DNA of 64,000 nt from Astragalus membranaceus (GCA_039519185.1 CM076847.1:78529100-78593099), one strand, 5' to 3'. Shown: positions 10,676 to 22,720, numbered from the stretch's first letter. The notes: a model not told the origin generated them from the sequence alone. Numbers and translations: made by a program.

Positions 10676-11772
10676 TATTAATAAATTTCCATACAAATCT
10701 ATCAATATTATTAAAATAAAAAATTGTAAAAATATGTGAAATTATTTGAAATATAATTCATTCAAAAACGGGGTAGCCCTGCCCTGCATAGCGGAGCTTT
10801 TCTAGATCGCTAAAAACTAGTGACCCATCAGTTTACTTGAACTAGAGTGCTTTAGCAGTTATTTTTCCTAATTTTTTGGTAAAAGGATCTAGATAACTTG
10901 CCTATTTTTTATCCGATTGAATCGACTAGTGTGATTCAGTTTTCACTACTATGGTAAATATGGTAAAAATTTTACCAAATATATGTTTCTTAAAGTAGAA
11001 TTCTTTGACAAAGTAGTATTTTTAGCATAAAAATAAATTTCCATAAAAATATATTAGTAGTATTAAAATAAAAAATTGTCAAAATATGTGAATTTTTTTG
11101 AAATATAATTCATTAAAAAATGGGTAGCTCTGCCCCTGCATAGCGGAGCTTTTCTAGATCGCTAAAAACTAGTGCTCTGATCAGTTTACTTGAACTGGAG
11201 TGCTTTAGCGATTTTTTTCCTAATTTTTTGGTAAATGAATCTTGATAACTTACCTGTTTTTTATCCGATTGAATCGACCAGTGTGATTCTGTTGTCACTA
11301 CTATGATAAATATAGTAAAGTATTATTAATATGTTTACCTAAAATACGTAGCATTATTTGACAAAGTATAGTATTTTTAGCATAAAACCGGTTTCCATAA
11401 TAATATATCAATATTATGAAACTAAAAAATTTGTAGAAATATGTGGAATTATTTGAAATATAATTCATTCAAAACATGTAGCCCTACTTAGCAGAGCTTT
11501 TCTAGATCGCTAAAAACTAGTCACACACTAGTTCTGATCAGTTTACTTTTACTGAGCACTTTAATTTAGGAGTTTTTCTCCTAATTTTTTGGTAAAGTGG
11601 TTCTTTGGATCCCCTAATCTATTCTAGATAACTTACCCGTTTTTTATCCGTTTGAGTCGACCGTGCGATTCAGCTTTCACTACTATGGAAAAATAATAAA
11701 GTGTTATTAATATGTTTACCAAAAATATGTTTCTTAAAGTAGCATTTTTTGACAATGTAGTATTTTTATCTT
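10676..11772. repeat. Tandem repeat, unit about 350 bp, three copies
   Basis: The block GAGCTTTTCTAGATCGCTAA occurs near 10794, 11146 and 11494, spacings of 352 and 348 bp. Each unit also has AATTTTTTGGTAAA, TTATCCG(A/T)TTGA(A/G)TCGAC, TTTCACTACTATG and TTTCCATAA segments in the same order. By eye the block around CTAGATCGCTAAAAACTAG is almost invariant while the flanks differ by indels. No coding capacity. The unit length is in the range of plant satellites (150-360 bp), but three copies cannot show that this is one. Confidence 0.85.
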
Positions 11773-12554
11773 TTTTTAAGAGTATTTGTATCGTTACTTA
11801 TTATCTTTTAAGTTTTTCATAATTTATTCTCGTTTTTTTGCAAACATAATTTAGTCTCTTAATGATATAAATATCACAAATTTAATATTTAATTTATGTA
11901 AAATGCATGCCGCCACACTTGTTTATTATACTACTCACTGAAAGGTGAATCAATTCGACAATATTGTATATAATTGAAAGGCTTGATCAAAAATGATGAA
12001 AAAAATTCTACAAACTACATTTTTTTGCGCACACATACATACATACATACATACATATATACAGGCCTGCCTATAGTTGGCAGGTTTGAAAGTTAGGCTT
12101 GCTGAGTTATACAGGGTGGCATGCTAACTAGCACCAACACACACTTTGCTTTTTTTGGCGGGTTGACGAGCTGATATGTCAAACCGAAACCATTTTACAA
12201 CCTTTATTTATAAGGGTCATTGTTTTCTGTAACACCCCAACTATATGTATGTCAGATAACTATGCTCCTATTTTCTATGACCAAATTCTTGTATCATTAT
12301 TTAAATTTCAATCAAATTAATCAAAATAGGGATTTATGTTGTTCATATAATTATGGTATAGTCATGGTTATACGTAGAATACATTATTTTATTTGGTAGG
12401 GTAAGTGGTGGAACATTAGAAAACTTAAAAGTAGAACTTATAAATTTAGTGAGTAATCCAAGCCCAATTGTATCTAAGGAGTAACTTTGTCCTTAGTTGG
12501 AATGACTGGGGTATTTTGAAGTTTCTATTTAATCTTCTATCCAATCAAAACACA
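11773..12554. other. Intergenic, with an ACAT microsatellite
   Basis: AT-rich DNA holding an (ACAT)n run at 12033-12056. I see no gene. It ends at the ACA target site of CACTA element A. Confidence 0.5.
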
Positions 12555-12599
12555 CACTACAAGAATAAGCTTATCCTGCCACCAATGTTTCCCACGGAG

Positions 12600-12775
12600 A
12601 ACTGTCCGTCGCTAATTTGCGACGGATTTGCGACGAAGAGTGAAATTTGTATTGGCGCTAAAAATCCCGCTCATAATTTGCGATGGAAAGACATGTTGGT
12701 CACTAATTTGCGACGGAAAAATATGTTGGTCGCTAATTTGCGATGGAGGGTTAGTCACTAGCCCGTCGCAAATTA
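12600..12775. repeat. Left subterminal motif array of CACTA A
   Basis: About six copies of (C)TAATTTGCGA(C/T)GG(A) in direct orientation. The matching right array lies at 23000-23240. These are probably transposase-binding sites. Confidence 0.7.
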
Positions 12776-12789
12776 ACAATACCAATTCA

Positions 12790-13230
12790 TTAACTCAGTG
12801 GACTCTCGTTCTCTCCCTTTACTCCCGTTCTCTCCCTTTCTATTCTCACTCTCGTACGTACTTCCCTCACTCTCAATCATCAAATCTCACCCCCACCCAC
12901 ACCCACCATCCGCAGCTCTCTCTCTCTCTCACCTGGCTGGCTTCTCGTTCTCTGTTCTCTCTCTCTGGCGGCGGCGCTCTTCTCTTCTCACGGAGTGACG
13001 GAGTCACGGTGGTGAGAAGCTTTCTTCTTTTCTCACGGTGGTGAGAAGCTCTCTCTCTCACGCACAGCTCTCTCTGCGACTCTGGCGGCGCTCTTCTCTT
13101 CTCACGGAGTGACGGAATCACAATGGTGAGAAGCTTTCTTCTCTTCTCACGGTGGTGAGAAGCTCTCTCTCTCTCTCTCTCTCACGCACAGCTTTCTCTG
13201 CGACTCTGCCTCTCTCTCTCAGGTTAGATT
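12790..13230. repeat. CT-rich leader-like segment with a short tandem duplication
   Basis: CT-rich, GC-richer than its surroundings. It contains a repeated segment with TTCTCACGGAGTGACGGA (about 12977 and 13098) and several copies of CTCACGGTGGTGAGAAGCT. It resembles a captured 5' UTR or promoter-proximal region. The ORFs through it in several frames have no recognisable family and are probably spurious. Confidence 0.5.
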
Positions 13231-15579
13231 TCTTCTCTGATTCTTTGATTAGTTGTTTGATTTTTTGATTGAAATTAATTTTTGATTTGGGGAAAATTTA
13301 AAACTTAATTGTTTAATTTCTGATTTGGGAAAATTGGTAACCCTAATTGGTAATGGAAGTGAAGCATTCCTTTTATTTCTCTGATTCTGTGGCGGTTTTT
13401 TATTGATTAACATAACACTCTCCTATTTTATGGAATATGGAAGTGAAGCATTCATTTTATTTCTGTAGTTTTAACATGCGCTTAAAGAAAACCTCAAGTT
13501 GAAGAGAAATGAAAACCAGTGAAAGCAAAAAATCATTCGAAAATTATGTATGTCCGTAGAACTCTTTTTGGCTTTAGAATCAATAGAACACCAATAATCC
13601 ACCAAAACTGAAGGTGTATTAGCAATATATCCCTTTTCATCATTGAATGAGACTTTTATCTGTAACTGTAAGTTGTGTTTAAGTTATGTGCTGCATTGAT
13701 AATAATTGTCCTTGCACTTAATACTTGCATCTATCTGTTTCACCCCATAGTTATGCTTCATATTACCTACATAAAGTATTGGAATGCATTCTAAATTGGT
13801 ATTTGTTTTCTTTGTGCAGAGGGCATTCCTTCAATTGGAATGTCACCTTTCTCATGTGGATGGCTCACCAGTGAGAGGCATGTTAGTACACTTTCAATTG
13901 AATATATGTCAGATCATTCTATCAATAATGAATTATAGGCTTGTGTTGTCTTCCCTTTCAGATAAAGTTCATTCTAAGTTCATCTTCAACATGTGCAGAT
14001 ATCTTCAGCTGATTTGTCTTCCGTGGCTAAGACAATTGATTCTGGTTTTACACCTGTAAGATTCAATTCCTTAACTTATATCACTACTTTGAAGCTTTTT
14101 AATAAATTTTTACCATTCTATTACCTTTCCTTGTTAAGTGGAAAACTGGAAATAGTCTTTTAACTGAGGAAATCCTCGTTAATCAAGGATCAACTGTTTT
14201 TCATGGGAATTACATGTCGAAAAACTGGAACAGAGAATGTTGAATTTGCCGCAGTATATATAGTCACTAGTTTAATTTATGCATACACAAGTGACTGGGG
14301 AAGGGACATGGTAGTTGCATGACGTAGTTTCCAAAACATTATTCTTTCGCTGTATCCGAAGCAAATGAATCATCATAGACAGCTTCCATGAATTAGAAGA
14401 GAACTTGGTCCGTCTTTCTATATAAATCTGAATAAAGTTAGTATTATAAAATTATGCGCTTACATTTTTTTCACTTCGTAATTGTTTTTCTTTTGTTGCT
14501 TCACTTGGAATAATGTGGTGCTAATTGCAATTTCTGCAATACTTGATGAGATTCAGGTACATACAGGATCAGTCTATTAAGTTTTAGTGCTCATCAATAT
14601 TGGAATTGGCAGCTTTTAAATTACTATGTATTCAGGGATGCACTATTTTGAGCGGAGATGTCATCATAAGTCATCTGGCAGCATTCTCAAAGCCCGAATA
14701 TGTTGTTTTCCTGGTATCCTTCATATATCAGTATAATTGTATATCCATTTTTGTTCTTGAATTTCAGTCCTGTAAGTATAAATCTCTTTCTGAATATACT
14801 AAACCAAATGGTTTGCTAGTGACTGGTGAGTATATAGTTCCATTCAAGTAATAAATATCTCGCTCAATAATTGATAATAGCAACCCCAACTTCTCATTTT
14901 TTCTTTCCAGCCACATGTTAATACCCAAAATGGCTTTTGTTTGTTTTAACTTCCTCTTGATGCTAACCCCTGCTTGTTAGGAAAAAAAACTTGCTGCAAA
15001 TAAAAGTGTATCCATAACATGCATGGAATGGCAGTTGACTTGGGTTAAATCTTTTGCAAACATGCAGTTAACTGTTAAGGCATTGTATGAATATGCAAGA
15101 TAGTTTTAAAGATTACAACTTGAGTTATTTTAGACCAAAGTACTTGGCCTATCACAACTTCTATATCTCAAACTTTAGAAGATATTACATCAATGTTTTC
15201 CATTTATCATGGATGAAAGACAGGTGTATATGGGGTATATGATTGCCCACCAACAGAAACTCACTACAACAAAACTGGCAATCTGCAGCGGTTTATAACC
15301 GCCGTAATTAATTACTTTTTTTTTAAAAAAAAATATATTTCTTATTTGGCTGCTGGTCGAATCGTATGGAATGCTAAAAATTATATAATTACTATGATAA
15401 CAACTAAAAATATAAGAAAACAACAATTTAATTAAAATTGACTTCATTACTTCCAAAAAATTATTACAAACAAGAATTCTACTCAAAAATTACATAGGTA
15501 CCTAAGACAAGTATTAGAGAGTAAGTCGTTCAATCATAAACAAAGAACTAAACATAAATCTTGTGAATTCATTGGATTG

Positions 15580-15786
15580 GTGATCAAGAACATCAATAGT
15601 GCCTGTGAATTGGTTGTTTTGCAAGAACCTGGACATACGTAAACATGCCAACTTTAGAATGAAATCAATAACATGTAAAGTACTAACACAAACTCAACAA
15701 TTCGGATATCTACATGGTCGTTATACCTGAAAGCGAGCTCATAGTCTGAGGGAGGTCGCCTGTTAGAGAATTGAAAGAGAGATCTC
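15580..15786 (-). pseudogene. Captured LRR fragment of a STRUBBELIG-like receptor kinase gene
   Basis: On the minus strand, 15784-15713 encodes DLSFNSLTGDLPQTMSSLSG followed by ITTM. After a short gap, 15628-15580 encodes FLQNNQFTGTIDVLDHQ. The two pieces are consecutive leucine-rich repeats as found in the STRUBBELIG receptor family (LxLxxNxLTGxLP pattern, then LQNNQFTGTIDVL). The upstream piece is preceded by CAG and the second by CAG, consistent with the one-LRR-per-exon structure of these genes. No kinase domain or signal peptide is present, and a stop follows ITTM. The assignment to that family is from motif recognition, so another LRR-II/V type kinase is possible. Confidence 0.6.
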
Positions 15787-17870
15787 TGCAATAAGGAGGG
15801 GATTTTAACTCAGTTGGTCCTGAATCATTATCAAAACTTAAAAATAGCTTCAGTGAGTATATTACATGAGTGCAATATAATAAGTTATGTACATGGACCA
15901 TTTTAACAACCAAAATGTTTTAATATGCAAGCAGAAACAATACCAAAAAATCATGAAATGAATCATACGAGTGACTTCTAAATAAGATAATAGGTGGTTT
16001 GAATACCACAATCAGATCCATACATAACAACAATGGTTTCAATAGAAATTAGGCAATACATTATAAACTTTAGTCTAAATAAGTTAAAAGGACAGGAGCA
16101 AACAAGTTTAGACAGTCTTATCAGTGTACATAAACTTTGCCACGGCATGCCTAATTAACAAATCAAAATATGTCCATATAATGCTTAGGTGTATGACAGT
16201 CAGAAAAATATAAATTATACAATTTGGCAATGGCATGGAACCAATCCCATTAAATCAAAGTGCATGTAGAAGGCTTATTTAGCAGAAGGACATATACGTT
16301 TAGCAAGTCTTGATCATTTGTTAATTTCTAAGCATGGACCTTAAAAATTGCATCATAGTAAGCTGTCAGTAATAGCACAAAGAAGCACACATAAACAAAC
16401 TGACATTAACAAGACAATACATAAGCATTCAAACACGGGAGAAAGCATGAGCAGCAGTGAAACAGAAAACACAACCAGCAAATAGGAGTCGGAAGCAAAC
16501 AGGAGCAGGAGTTAATGCAAAAAGGAGCATGAGTGAAGTAGCAAAACAACAATAGGAGCATGAGTGAAGTAGCGAAACACCAATCTAATGTAAGACTAAT
16601 ATTAATTTGACAACAGCCATATGACATCAACCATCGCTTAATTATGTAATGCAAATGAATGTTTCATTCTATGAAGATACAATGAAATCAATATAAGTTG
16701 ATTTGTGACAAAAAGATGATCTTTCTTAATTAAACATCTCAGGAACTGAAAAAACACATAAAACAACCATCAATAACAACCCACTATAGCAGAAAAATTG
16801 AAATACAAAATCGAAACACGAAATAGAAATTCCTCACCTAGGTGGTAGGGTTCACGGATCCTATTTCATTCCCTGCAATTAGAAGAAGAATAATTAGAAG
16901 AAGAAGCAAGAAGAAAACGATGATTATGAAGAAAGAAGTGGACAAACAAAATAAGAAAGAAACCTTGGTTTCTTAGACTTTATTGAAAAGTTACAATAAC
17001 AAGTTAAAATTCCACTCAAGAATCCGTGCCTAATATGGCTGTCTGATGCCTAACAAGACCAATACCCTATCTTTAAAATGATATTCTTATTTTCTTATAA
17101 AAGCTATAATCTGGTAAAGATCTTCTATAGTATACGCATTGTAATAGAATCCGCGGTATCAATTCGTCAACATAAATGATCCATTCATCACAGAAAATGT
17201 GAGATTTTGAACATACATTTGCAAAAAATCTCATTTTCCCTGCTTTATCTTATGTAACCAAAAAAATCTCGTTTTCCCTACCAAATCCACCATTGATGAA
17301 GTGAACTCACTATTGCACAAATAATAGAAGCCTACGAATAAAAAAAACTCTTTTCTTAATCCCGTGAAACTAATAAAACCCAATTCATTTCCCGGATCCG
17401 CAAGCATCATAAACCCCAAAAACCATGCAGAGATTTTGAACATAATTTTGCAAAAGGGAACAAGTGGTTACAGGTACCTGAAGACCAATTTGACTGATAC
17501 TATCCATTAATTCTTCAAATTTTTTTTGATCATTTAATCTAGTCCTTATCAGAGGGCTTCTTATCTTATCTAAAGGAAGCTCCTTTCTTGGTTTTGCAGT
17601 AGAGAGAAAAATCCCTAAAAAAAAGAAAGGAGGAGCAAGGAAGAGAAATGAAATTCAAAATCCCTAAAAAAAGAAAAGAAAGAAACAAACCTGAGAAGGA
17701 AGGGATAGCTGCTCTGGCAGCGGCAGCGGAGTGAGTGAGAACGAAGTGGTGACGGCAGCGGAGTGAGTGAGAATGAAGTGGTAACGACAACAGAGTTTTG
17801 AGAAGGAAGTGAGAATGGGGAGAGAGTGATTTCTCTTTTTTCAATTCTTTAATAAAAAAAGTATTAAAGA
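15787..17870. other. Interior of CACTA B, no further gene recognised
   Basis: AT-rich with short ORFs lacking recognisable domains. Further fragments of the LRR receptor gene or its introns may lie here, but I cannot identify any exon. Confidence 0.35.
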
Positions 17871-18380
17871 CTAATAACCGCCGCCGCTTGATGTCACTAA
17901 CCGCTGGAGAAATGCTGGAGAAAATTTGTAGGCACTAACCGCTGCAAGTCAGCCCAAAACCGCCGCCGCTTGATTTCAAAAACTAATAACCGCCGCTGAA
18001 TGACCAACAACCACCGTCGAATGCTTCCTAATAGAGACGGTGGCTAAGACCGCCGAATAAACCGTCATTAAATACTAAGTGGCAGCGGTTAGTCACGAAC
18101 CGCCGCAGAATAACCGCCGCCGGTTGCCTTTTTTGTTGTAGTGACTGATGCGATACTCTTAAAGGAGATTGGTAAGCATTTTTTGTAAACTTGATTTTTT
18201 GTGGCCTATTCTCTTCATAGTTGGTTGTTACCTAGTAACTTTTCAACCCTGACAGCTGTTGCTGAAGATGGAAAGCTGGTCAGTCATAAAACCAAATTTG
18301 CAGACCTCAAATAAGCAGACTAGACTCAGTTTGGATAAACTTCTCTAAAAGCCCTTATCTAAAATGAGATATTAGAAAAA

Positions 18381-20504
18381 CTAGTATTTTACCCGTGCAT
18401 ACGCACGGGTGATACTGTATAGTCGGTGTATTGTCATGAAGTCATAATAGTAATTTGAAAGATAATCATAAGTTGTGAACAATGTCCAAAATGTATTATG
18501 TCATATAAGATACAAATGAAAATTATATTGAGTCGAAGAAATTAAAGGAGATTGACAATCAGAATTACATTGATCCATAAAATGTATTTAGACATTAGAG
18601 GTAAAATATGCATCATCGTTAACACTCCCATTGACATCCTCCTTGTCCCTCCCGTTGGCACTCCCGTTGACGCTCTCGTTACCTCTCTGGTTGCCACTCC
18701 CGTTGCAGTTACCATTGCCAGTCTCTCGTTGTCGCTCCCGTTGCCACATGTTAACTCATATTTTTCTATATGATTTAATATTAATTAAATCATATTCGTT
18801 TAATTATAAGTAAGTTATTTTGTAAAGTTTGGTAGTGGCTAAAGTTGTATTTATATAATAATTCTTAGTGGTTAAATTGATTGATTTGAATAGTTTTAAT
18901 AGAGAGATTATAGTAAATAATAAATTTTAGATGGAGTAAAAATGAAGAAAAAATAATAAATTTTTTTAAAATATGCACCTACGTTGGCGCTCTCATTGTC
19001 TCTCTCGTTCCCACTCCTGTTCCCGTTGTCACTCTCATTGTTGATTCCATTGCCAGTCTCGCATTGCCGCTTTTGTTGTGTTGCAAACTTTGTCTTTTAG
19101 CGGTGAATTTACTAAAATAGTTGTGTTGCAAAAAGTTAAAACAAAGTCGGTATCTTCTTATAATATTAATAATGGAGTAAAAGGTAAAATATGTAGCCCC
19201 GTCGCTCTCGTTCCCTCTCTTGTTGGCACTCTCATTGGCGCTCTCGTTCGCTCTCTTGTTGGCACTCCCGTTGCCGATCTCGTTGTCGACCTCGTTGTCA
19301 GTCTCTCGTTGCCGATCCTGTTGCCACATGTTTCTCCTTTTCTTCTATATGATTTAATATTACAATTGTTAGTGGTTAAATTGATTTTATTTATTACATG
19401 AAAAATTTGATTGATTTTAGTACTTTTAATAGAGATTATAATAAATAGTAAATTTTAAATTATTTAATTATTGAGTGTAATATTAATTTAATAATTTATT
19501 TTTTTGGAATAAATAATTTTGAAACTATTGTTAATGGTATGGTTTTTTTTTACAATTGCTAGTAGTTAAATTGATTAAATTTAGTAGTTTGAGTAAATTA
19601 TAGAAATAGTTAAAAAACATTATGTTTTTGGTAAAAAAAACTGACAAAAAAGTGATTATTTTATGGAAAGAAAAACTGAAAAAAAAAAGTTGTTTTTAAA
19701 ATTCTGCTGTTTTTTGTCCTTTTACTGCGTCTGTTGCAGCATATGATTGCGGTTTTCAATCAGTTTTTTGTCCCTCACTTTGTTTTCCCTCTATCGTTGC
19801 CACTCCTGTTGCCTCTCCCGTTGGCGCTTTCTTTGCCACTCCTATTGGCGCTCTCGTTGCCACTCCCATTGGCACTCCCGTTGGCACTCCCGTTGGCTTT
19901 TTACTACTTTTTAGTAATTATAAAATTGTTATTTGGTAATTTTTGGTAGTGGTTAAATTGATTGATTTTAACAAAAGTAGTTAAATTGATTAGTTTTAGT
20001 AGTTATTTTGTAATTTTTGGTACGGGTTAAAGTTTTTTACAATTCTTTTTTTGACAATGGATAGTGGCTAATTGATTTATAGTGACTAATTGTTTTATTA
20101 ATTTTAGTAGTTTGAGTAGATTATAAATATAGTGAATAATTGATTTATAGTGACTAATTGTTTTTATAAAAATATTGACAAACGGTTTTTAATTTTTTTT
20201 TTAAAAAAACAGCGAATAAAAAAAATTTTAAAATTTTATTTCTTTTTAAAAAAATATTTAAAAAAAAAACCAGTTTTTAACAAAAAAAAAAAAACTATTG
20301 GTACTGTAGCGCGTCAGAATTGGTACTGTAGCGCGTCAGAATGTGCACGGTAGCGTACTGTTGCGGCACTGTAGCGTTTGTCTTTATGTGATGAATTGTC
20401 TATTTTGCGCCTAAATTGTGACAAATGTCAAAATTTGGTGGTGTCTAAAAATGTAAATGTGCTAGCATATGTTTTTATTAATTGATTAGATAGATTAGAT
20501 TAGA
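18381..20504 (-). mobile_element. Helitron, non-autonomous, 2.1 kb, with expanded minisatellites
   Basis: On the minus strand the 3' end is a perfect 8-bp-stem hairpin ACCCGTGCGTATGCACGGGT (18391-18410), then AAAATACTAG and a host T. The other end begins TCTAATCTAATC after a host A (20504/20505), so the target is A-T. Internally, arrays of the 12-mer CTCCCGTTGGCA and variants (CTCTCGTTGCCA and so on) occur at 18620-18745, 18975-19075, 19195-19330 and 19780-19900. Each of the first three follows AAAATATG and so looks like a duplicated block. Plus-strand ORFs here are leucine/valine/serine translations of this repeat. No Rep/helicase. It sits inside CACTA A downstream of the IPK fragment. Confidence 0.82.
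18620..19900. repeat. 12-bp minisatellite blocks within the Helitron
   Basis: Four blocks of CTCCCGTTGGCA-type units separated by AT-rich DNA (see the Helitron entry for limits). The Helitron at 3799-4876 has one such block (3950-4025). Confidence 0.8.
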
Positions 20505-20653
20505 TATGGCCAAGAGCTTTGGGTATAAGTTGAAAGCCCTTATCTATATAGAGGACAGACTTGTAAGCAAGATTACATAGTTTTGTGATATCACATGCAA
20601 TGAAATTTCAAACGAATTTTTTTCTTAACGGTTGTTATAGGTATATCACTATT

Positions 20654-21076
20654 CACTACAAAAAAACGCCTTATAGGTATATGACGATGGTGCGCTTTTT
20701 TTAACAAAAAATTTAAATTCCGTCGCTAAATTTACAATCCGTCGCAAAAAATCTGTCGCTAATGCTGACGTGACCGCTGTGCAGACCTTGGAAATTGCAC
20801 CATTTTTAAATCCGTCGCTAAATTTAAAATCCGTCGCTAAATTTCCGTCGCTAATTCCTTGAAAATTGCGCATTTTTAAATCCGTCACTAAATTTAAAAT
20901 CCGTCGCTAATTCTAATTTTTTTTATTAAACTGAATCCTCCTCTTCTTCTCTCTTCTCTTCTTCTTTTCTTTTCTCACACTTCACTCTCTTTCTCCCTTA
21001 CTCTCCTCTCTCTCTCTACCCAAACCCACCCTACACCACCAGACCACCACCACATCATAGCTCCTCTCATCCTCAC

Positions 21077-21121
<45 letters not shown>

Positions 21122-21789
21122 AACCCTCTTCCCATATTTCACCTCCACCACCACCACCCCACTACCACCAAAAAATTAACTCCCACCCTCACTCCTCTCT
21201 CTAACCATACCTCTCTCTCTCTCTCTCTCTCTAACCGTCTCTCTCTCTCTCTCTCTATACACAAACTCCTTCCCATATTTCACCACCACCACCAACCACC
21301 ACTACCACCACAAAATTAACTTCCACCCTCACTCCTCTCTCTCTCTCTGTAACTGTCTCTCTCTCTAATCGTCTCTCTCTCTACAAAAACTCCTTCCCAT
21401 TTTTTACCACCACCACCACCACCACCACCATATTTCACAATAATTTTATAATAATTTTTTAACAATATTATAACAAAAATTTTATAATATACCGAATATT
21501 AATAATATTATAATATTATAATAATTATTATAACATTACTTTTATAATATACTTAGGCGCGCTTTTTTTAACAAAAAAACACGGATTACGAGGTGATTAG
21601 CGACGGAATTTCCCTCGCTAAATTCCCTCGCTAAATTCCGTCGTTAACTTCCGTCGCTAACCATTAGCGAGGCTCTTTTTAGCGACGGATTTTGTCTGTC
21701 GCTAATTCCCTCGCTAAGTCACATTAGCGACTGATTTTGGACCATTAGCGACGGAAAAATCCGTCGCTAATCCTGCTTTTTTTGTAGTG
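20654..21789. mobile_element. CACTA element C, non-autonomous, 1.1 kb
   Basis: The ends CACTACAAAAAAACGCC and TTTTTTTGTAGTG are flanked by the duplication ATT at 20651-20653 and 21790-21792. Subterminal arrays of (A/T)CCGTCGCTAA occur at 20715-20915 and 21590-21775. The core is CT-rich with CCACCACCA runs (20940-21430). Element D (26182-27254) has the same layout in opposite orientation and shares the TTAGCGACGG subterminal motif, so the two appear to be one family. Nested in element A. Confidence 0.85.
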
Positions 21790-22539
21790 ATTGTTATAGC
21801 CCTCTGTTGTTATGGTTAATAACTAAACATCTTGCTCCAGTACTGAATTCTAAACTTAGTTTTTGTAGTGGAATTAAAACTGGGCCTGTTTGGTGCAATT
21901 GAAGGCCTACTCTTATCAATGTGTTCACGCTCTTGAGGAGGTAGGGTAGATGAAACTTTGTATATAACCATGTCAAAGTTATGCAATTAACTCATGAGAT
22001 TGTATAATCATTGCTAGTTCTGATTGAGGTTGTATAATCACGCTCTTGCACACGTTTTTGCACAACAAGAAACATGTAATTTGAATGGCTGATGCAGGGT
22101 TGTCTTTGTAATAATTGAAGAAATGAATCAGGGTTTGTCTTTGTTGCAAACTTATTTGCCCTTTAAAGCTATGAGATTTTGGAATTTGTTGCAAACCTAT
22201 TTGCCCTTTAAAGCCGATGCATGGGCTGTCTTTGAAATAAAATGTCTTTGCTGCAATAACTACTATGGCAATTTCTTGAAACTGTCAGGAAATCAATAAC
22301 TACTATGGCAATTTCTTTTGAAAATTTCTCACCCTTCCTTCCCTCCTCCCTCCCTCCCCCCCAAAAAAGGTTGTCTTTATTATAAATATTGAAATTGGAA
22401 TGCTAATTTTTTAAGGATTTTGATTTGCTCTGAACTGGAAATGTGCCTGACCTATTTTTATTATCCAAGGCATTCTTTGTTCCTATATTGAGATATGTTT
22501 ATTAAATAATGATTAATAATGTTTATCTATGTTTGCAGG

Positions 22540-22720
22540 CAATGCTGATGGACCTTATAGATCAAACTTATCTGGATGCGTTTCAGAACAAAAGTCTACT
22601 GATTGTTTGCAGAATGCTTCTATGCTTAATGCTCAAAAATTTCAATATACTTGGTATCAAAATATGCACCAAGCTATGGCCTCATTACCTCTTACCTCTT
22701 TTATGTTTGTTAGACATTAA
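22540..22720 (+). other. Possible captured exon of unknown origin
   Basis: After TTTATCTATGTTTGCAG (a good acceptor) an open frame runs about 60 codons (NADGPYRSNLSGCVSEQKST, then more Gln/Met-rich sequence) to a TAA. Codon composition is more balanced than the flanks. I do not recognise the family. It may be another host gene piece in CACTA A or chance. Confidence 0.3.

Larger units (their letters stand above)
15262..18143. mobile_element. CACTA element B, 2.9 kb, nested in the IPK fragment
   Basis: The ends CACTACAACAAAA and TTTTTTGTTGTAGTG are inverted repeats, with the 3-bp duplication ACT at 15259-15261 and 18144-18146. Subterminal regions carry a different motif from element A: AACCGCCG/CGGCGGTT, dense at 17876-18130 and fewer at 15288-15305. 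The insertion lies inside an IPK exon, between PPTET and DAILLKEI. No transposase is recognisable. The element carries a leucine-rich-repeat receptor fragment near its left end and a CT/GA-rich, GCAGCGG-containing segment at 17700-17830. Confidence 0.85.
13820..18310 (+). pseudogene. Captured fragments of an isopentenyl phosphate kinase gene, split by CACTA B
   Basis: IPK phosphorylates isopentenyl phosphate to IPP (amino-acid-kinase fold). Exon-like pieces in order: 13820-13881 (GIPSIGMSPFSCGWLTSERH), 13999-14055 (ISSADLSSVAKTIDSGFTP), a short piece ending at 14556 (LDEIQ), 14636-14713 (starts GCTILSGDVIISHLAAF, ends KPEYVVFL), 15220-15261 (TGVYGVYDCPPTET), continued after CACTA B at 18147-18171 (DAILLKEI), and 18256-18318 (AVAEDGK, then unrelated to the family). 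Pieces are bounded by AG and GT in compatible phases and match the middle of plant IPK as I know it. The N-terminal nucleotide-binding exons and the C-terminal part are absent, so no kinase can be made. The HGD-type motif before LDEIQ is not recognisable. The family call is from memory of motifs and was not database-tested. Confidence 0.75.

Noticed and set aside
12628..13121. ORFs in several frames at the left of CACTA A
   Set aside because: CT-rich repetitive DNA with open frames on both strands. No recognisable protein family, more like untranslated leader sequence.
15190..15486. Minus-strand ORF of 98 aa across the left end of CACTA B
   Set aside because: It spans the junction between IPK exon and transposon end and has no recognisable domain.
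18552..19949. Plus-strand ORFs rich in Leu, Pro and Val in the Helitron
   Set aside because: Translations of the CTCCCGTTGGCA minisatellite. No conserved domain, and the ORFs stop at array edges.
20975..21157. Arg/Glu-rich ORF and other ORFs in GA/CT tracts of CACTA C and D
   Set aside because: Microsatellite translations (RERERE, HHHH, LSFS), no biological support.
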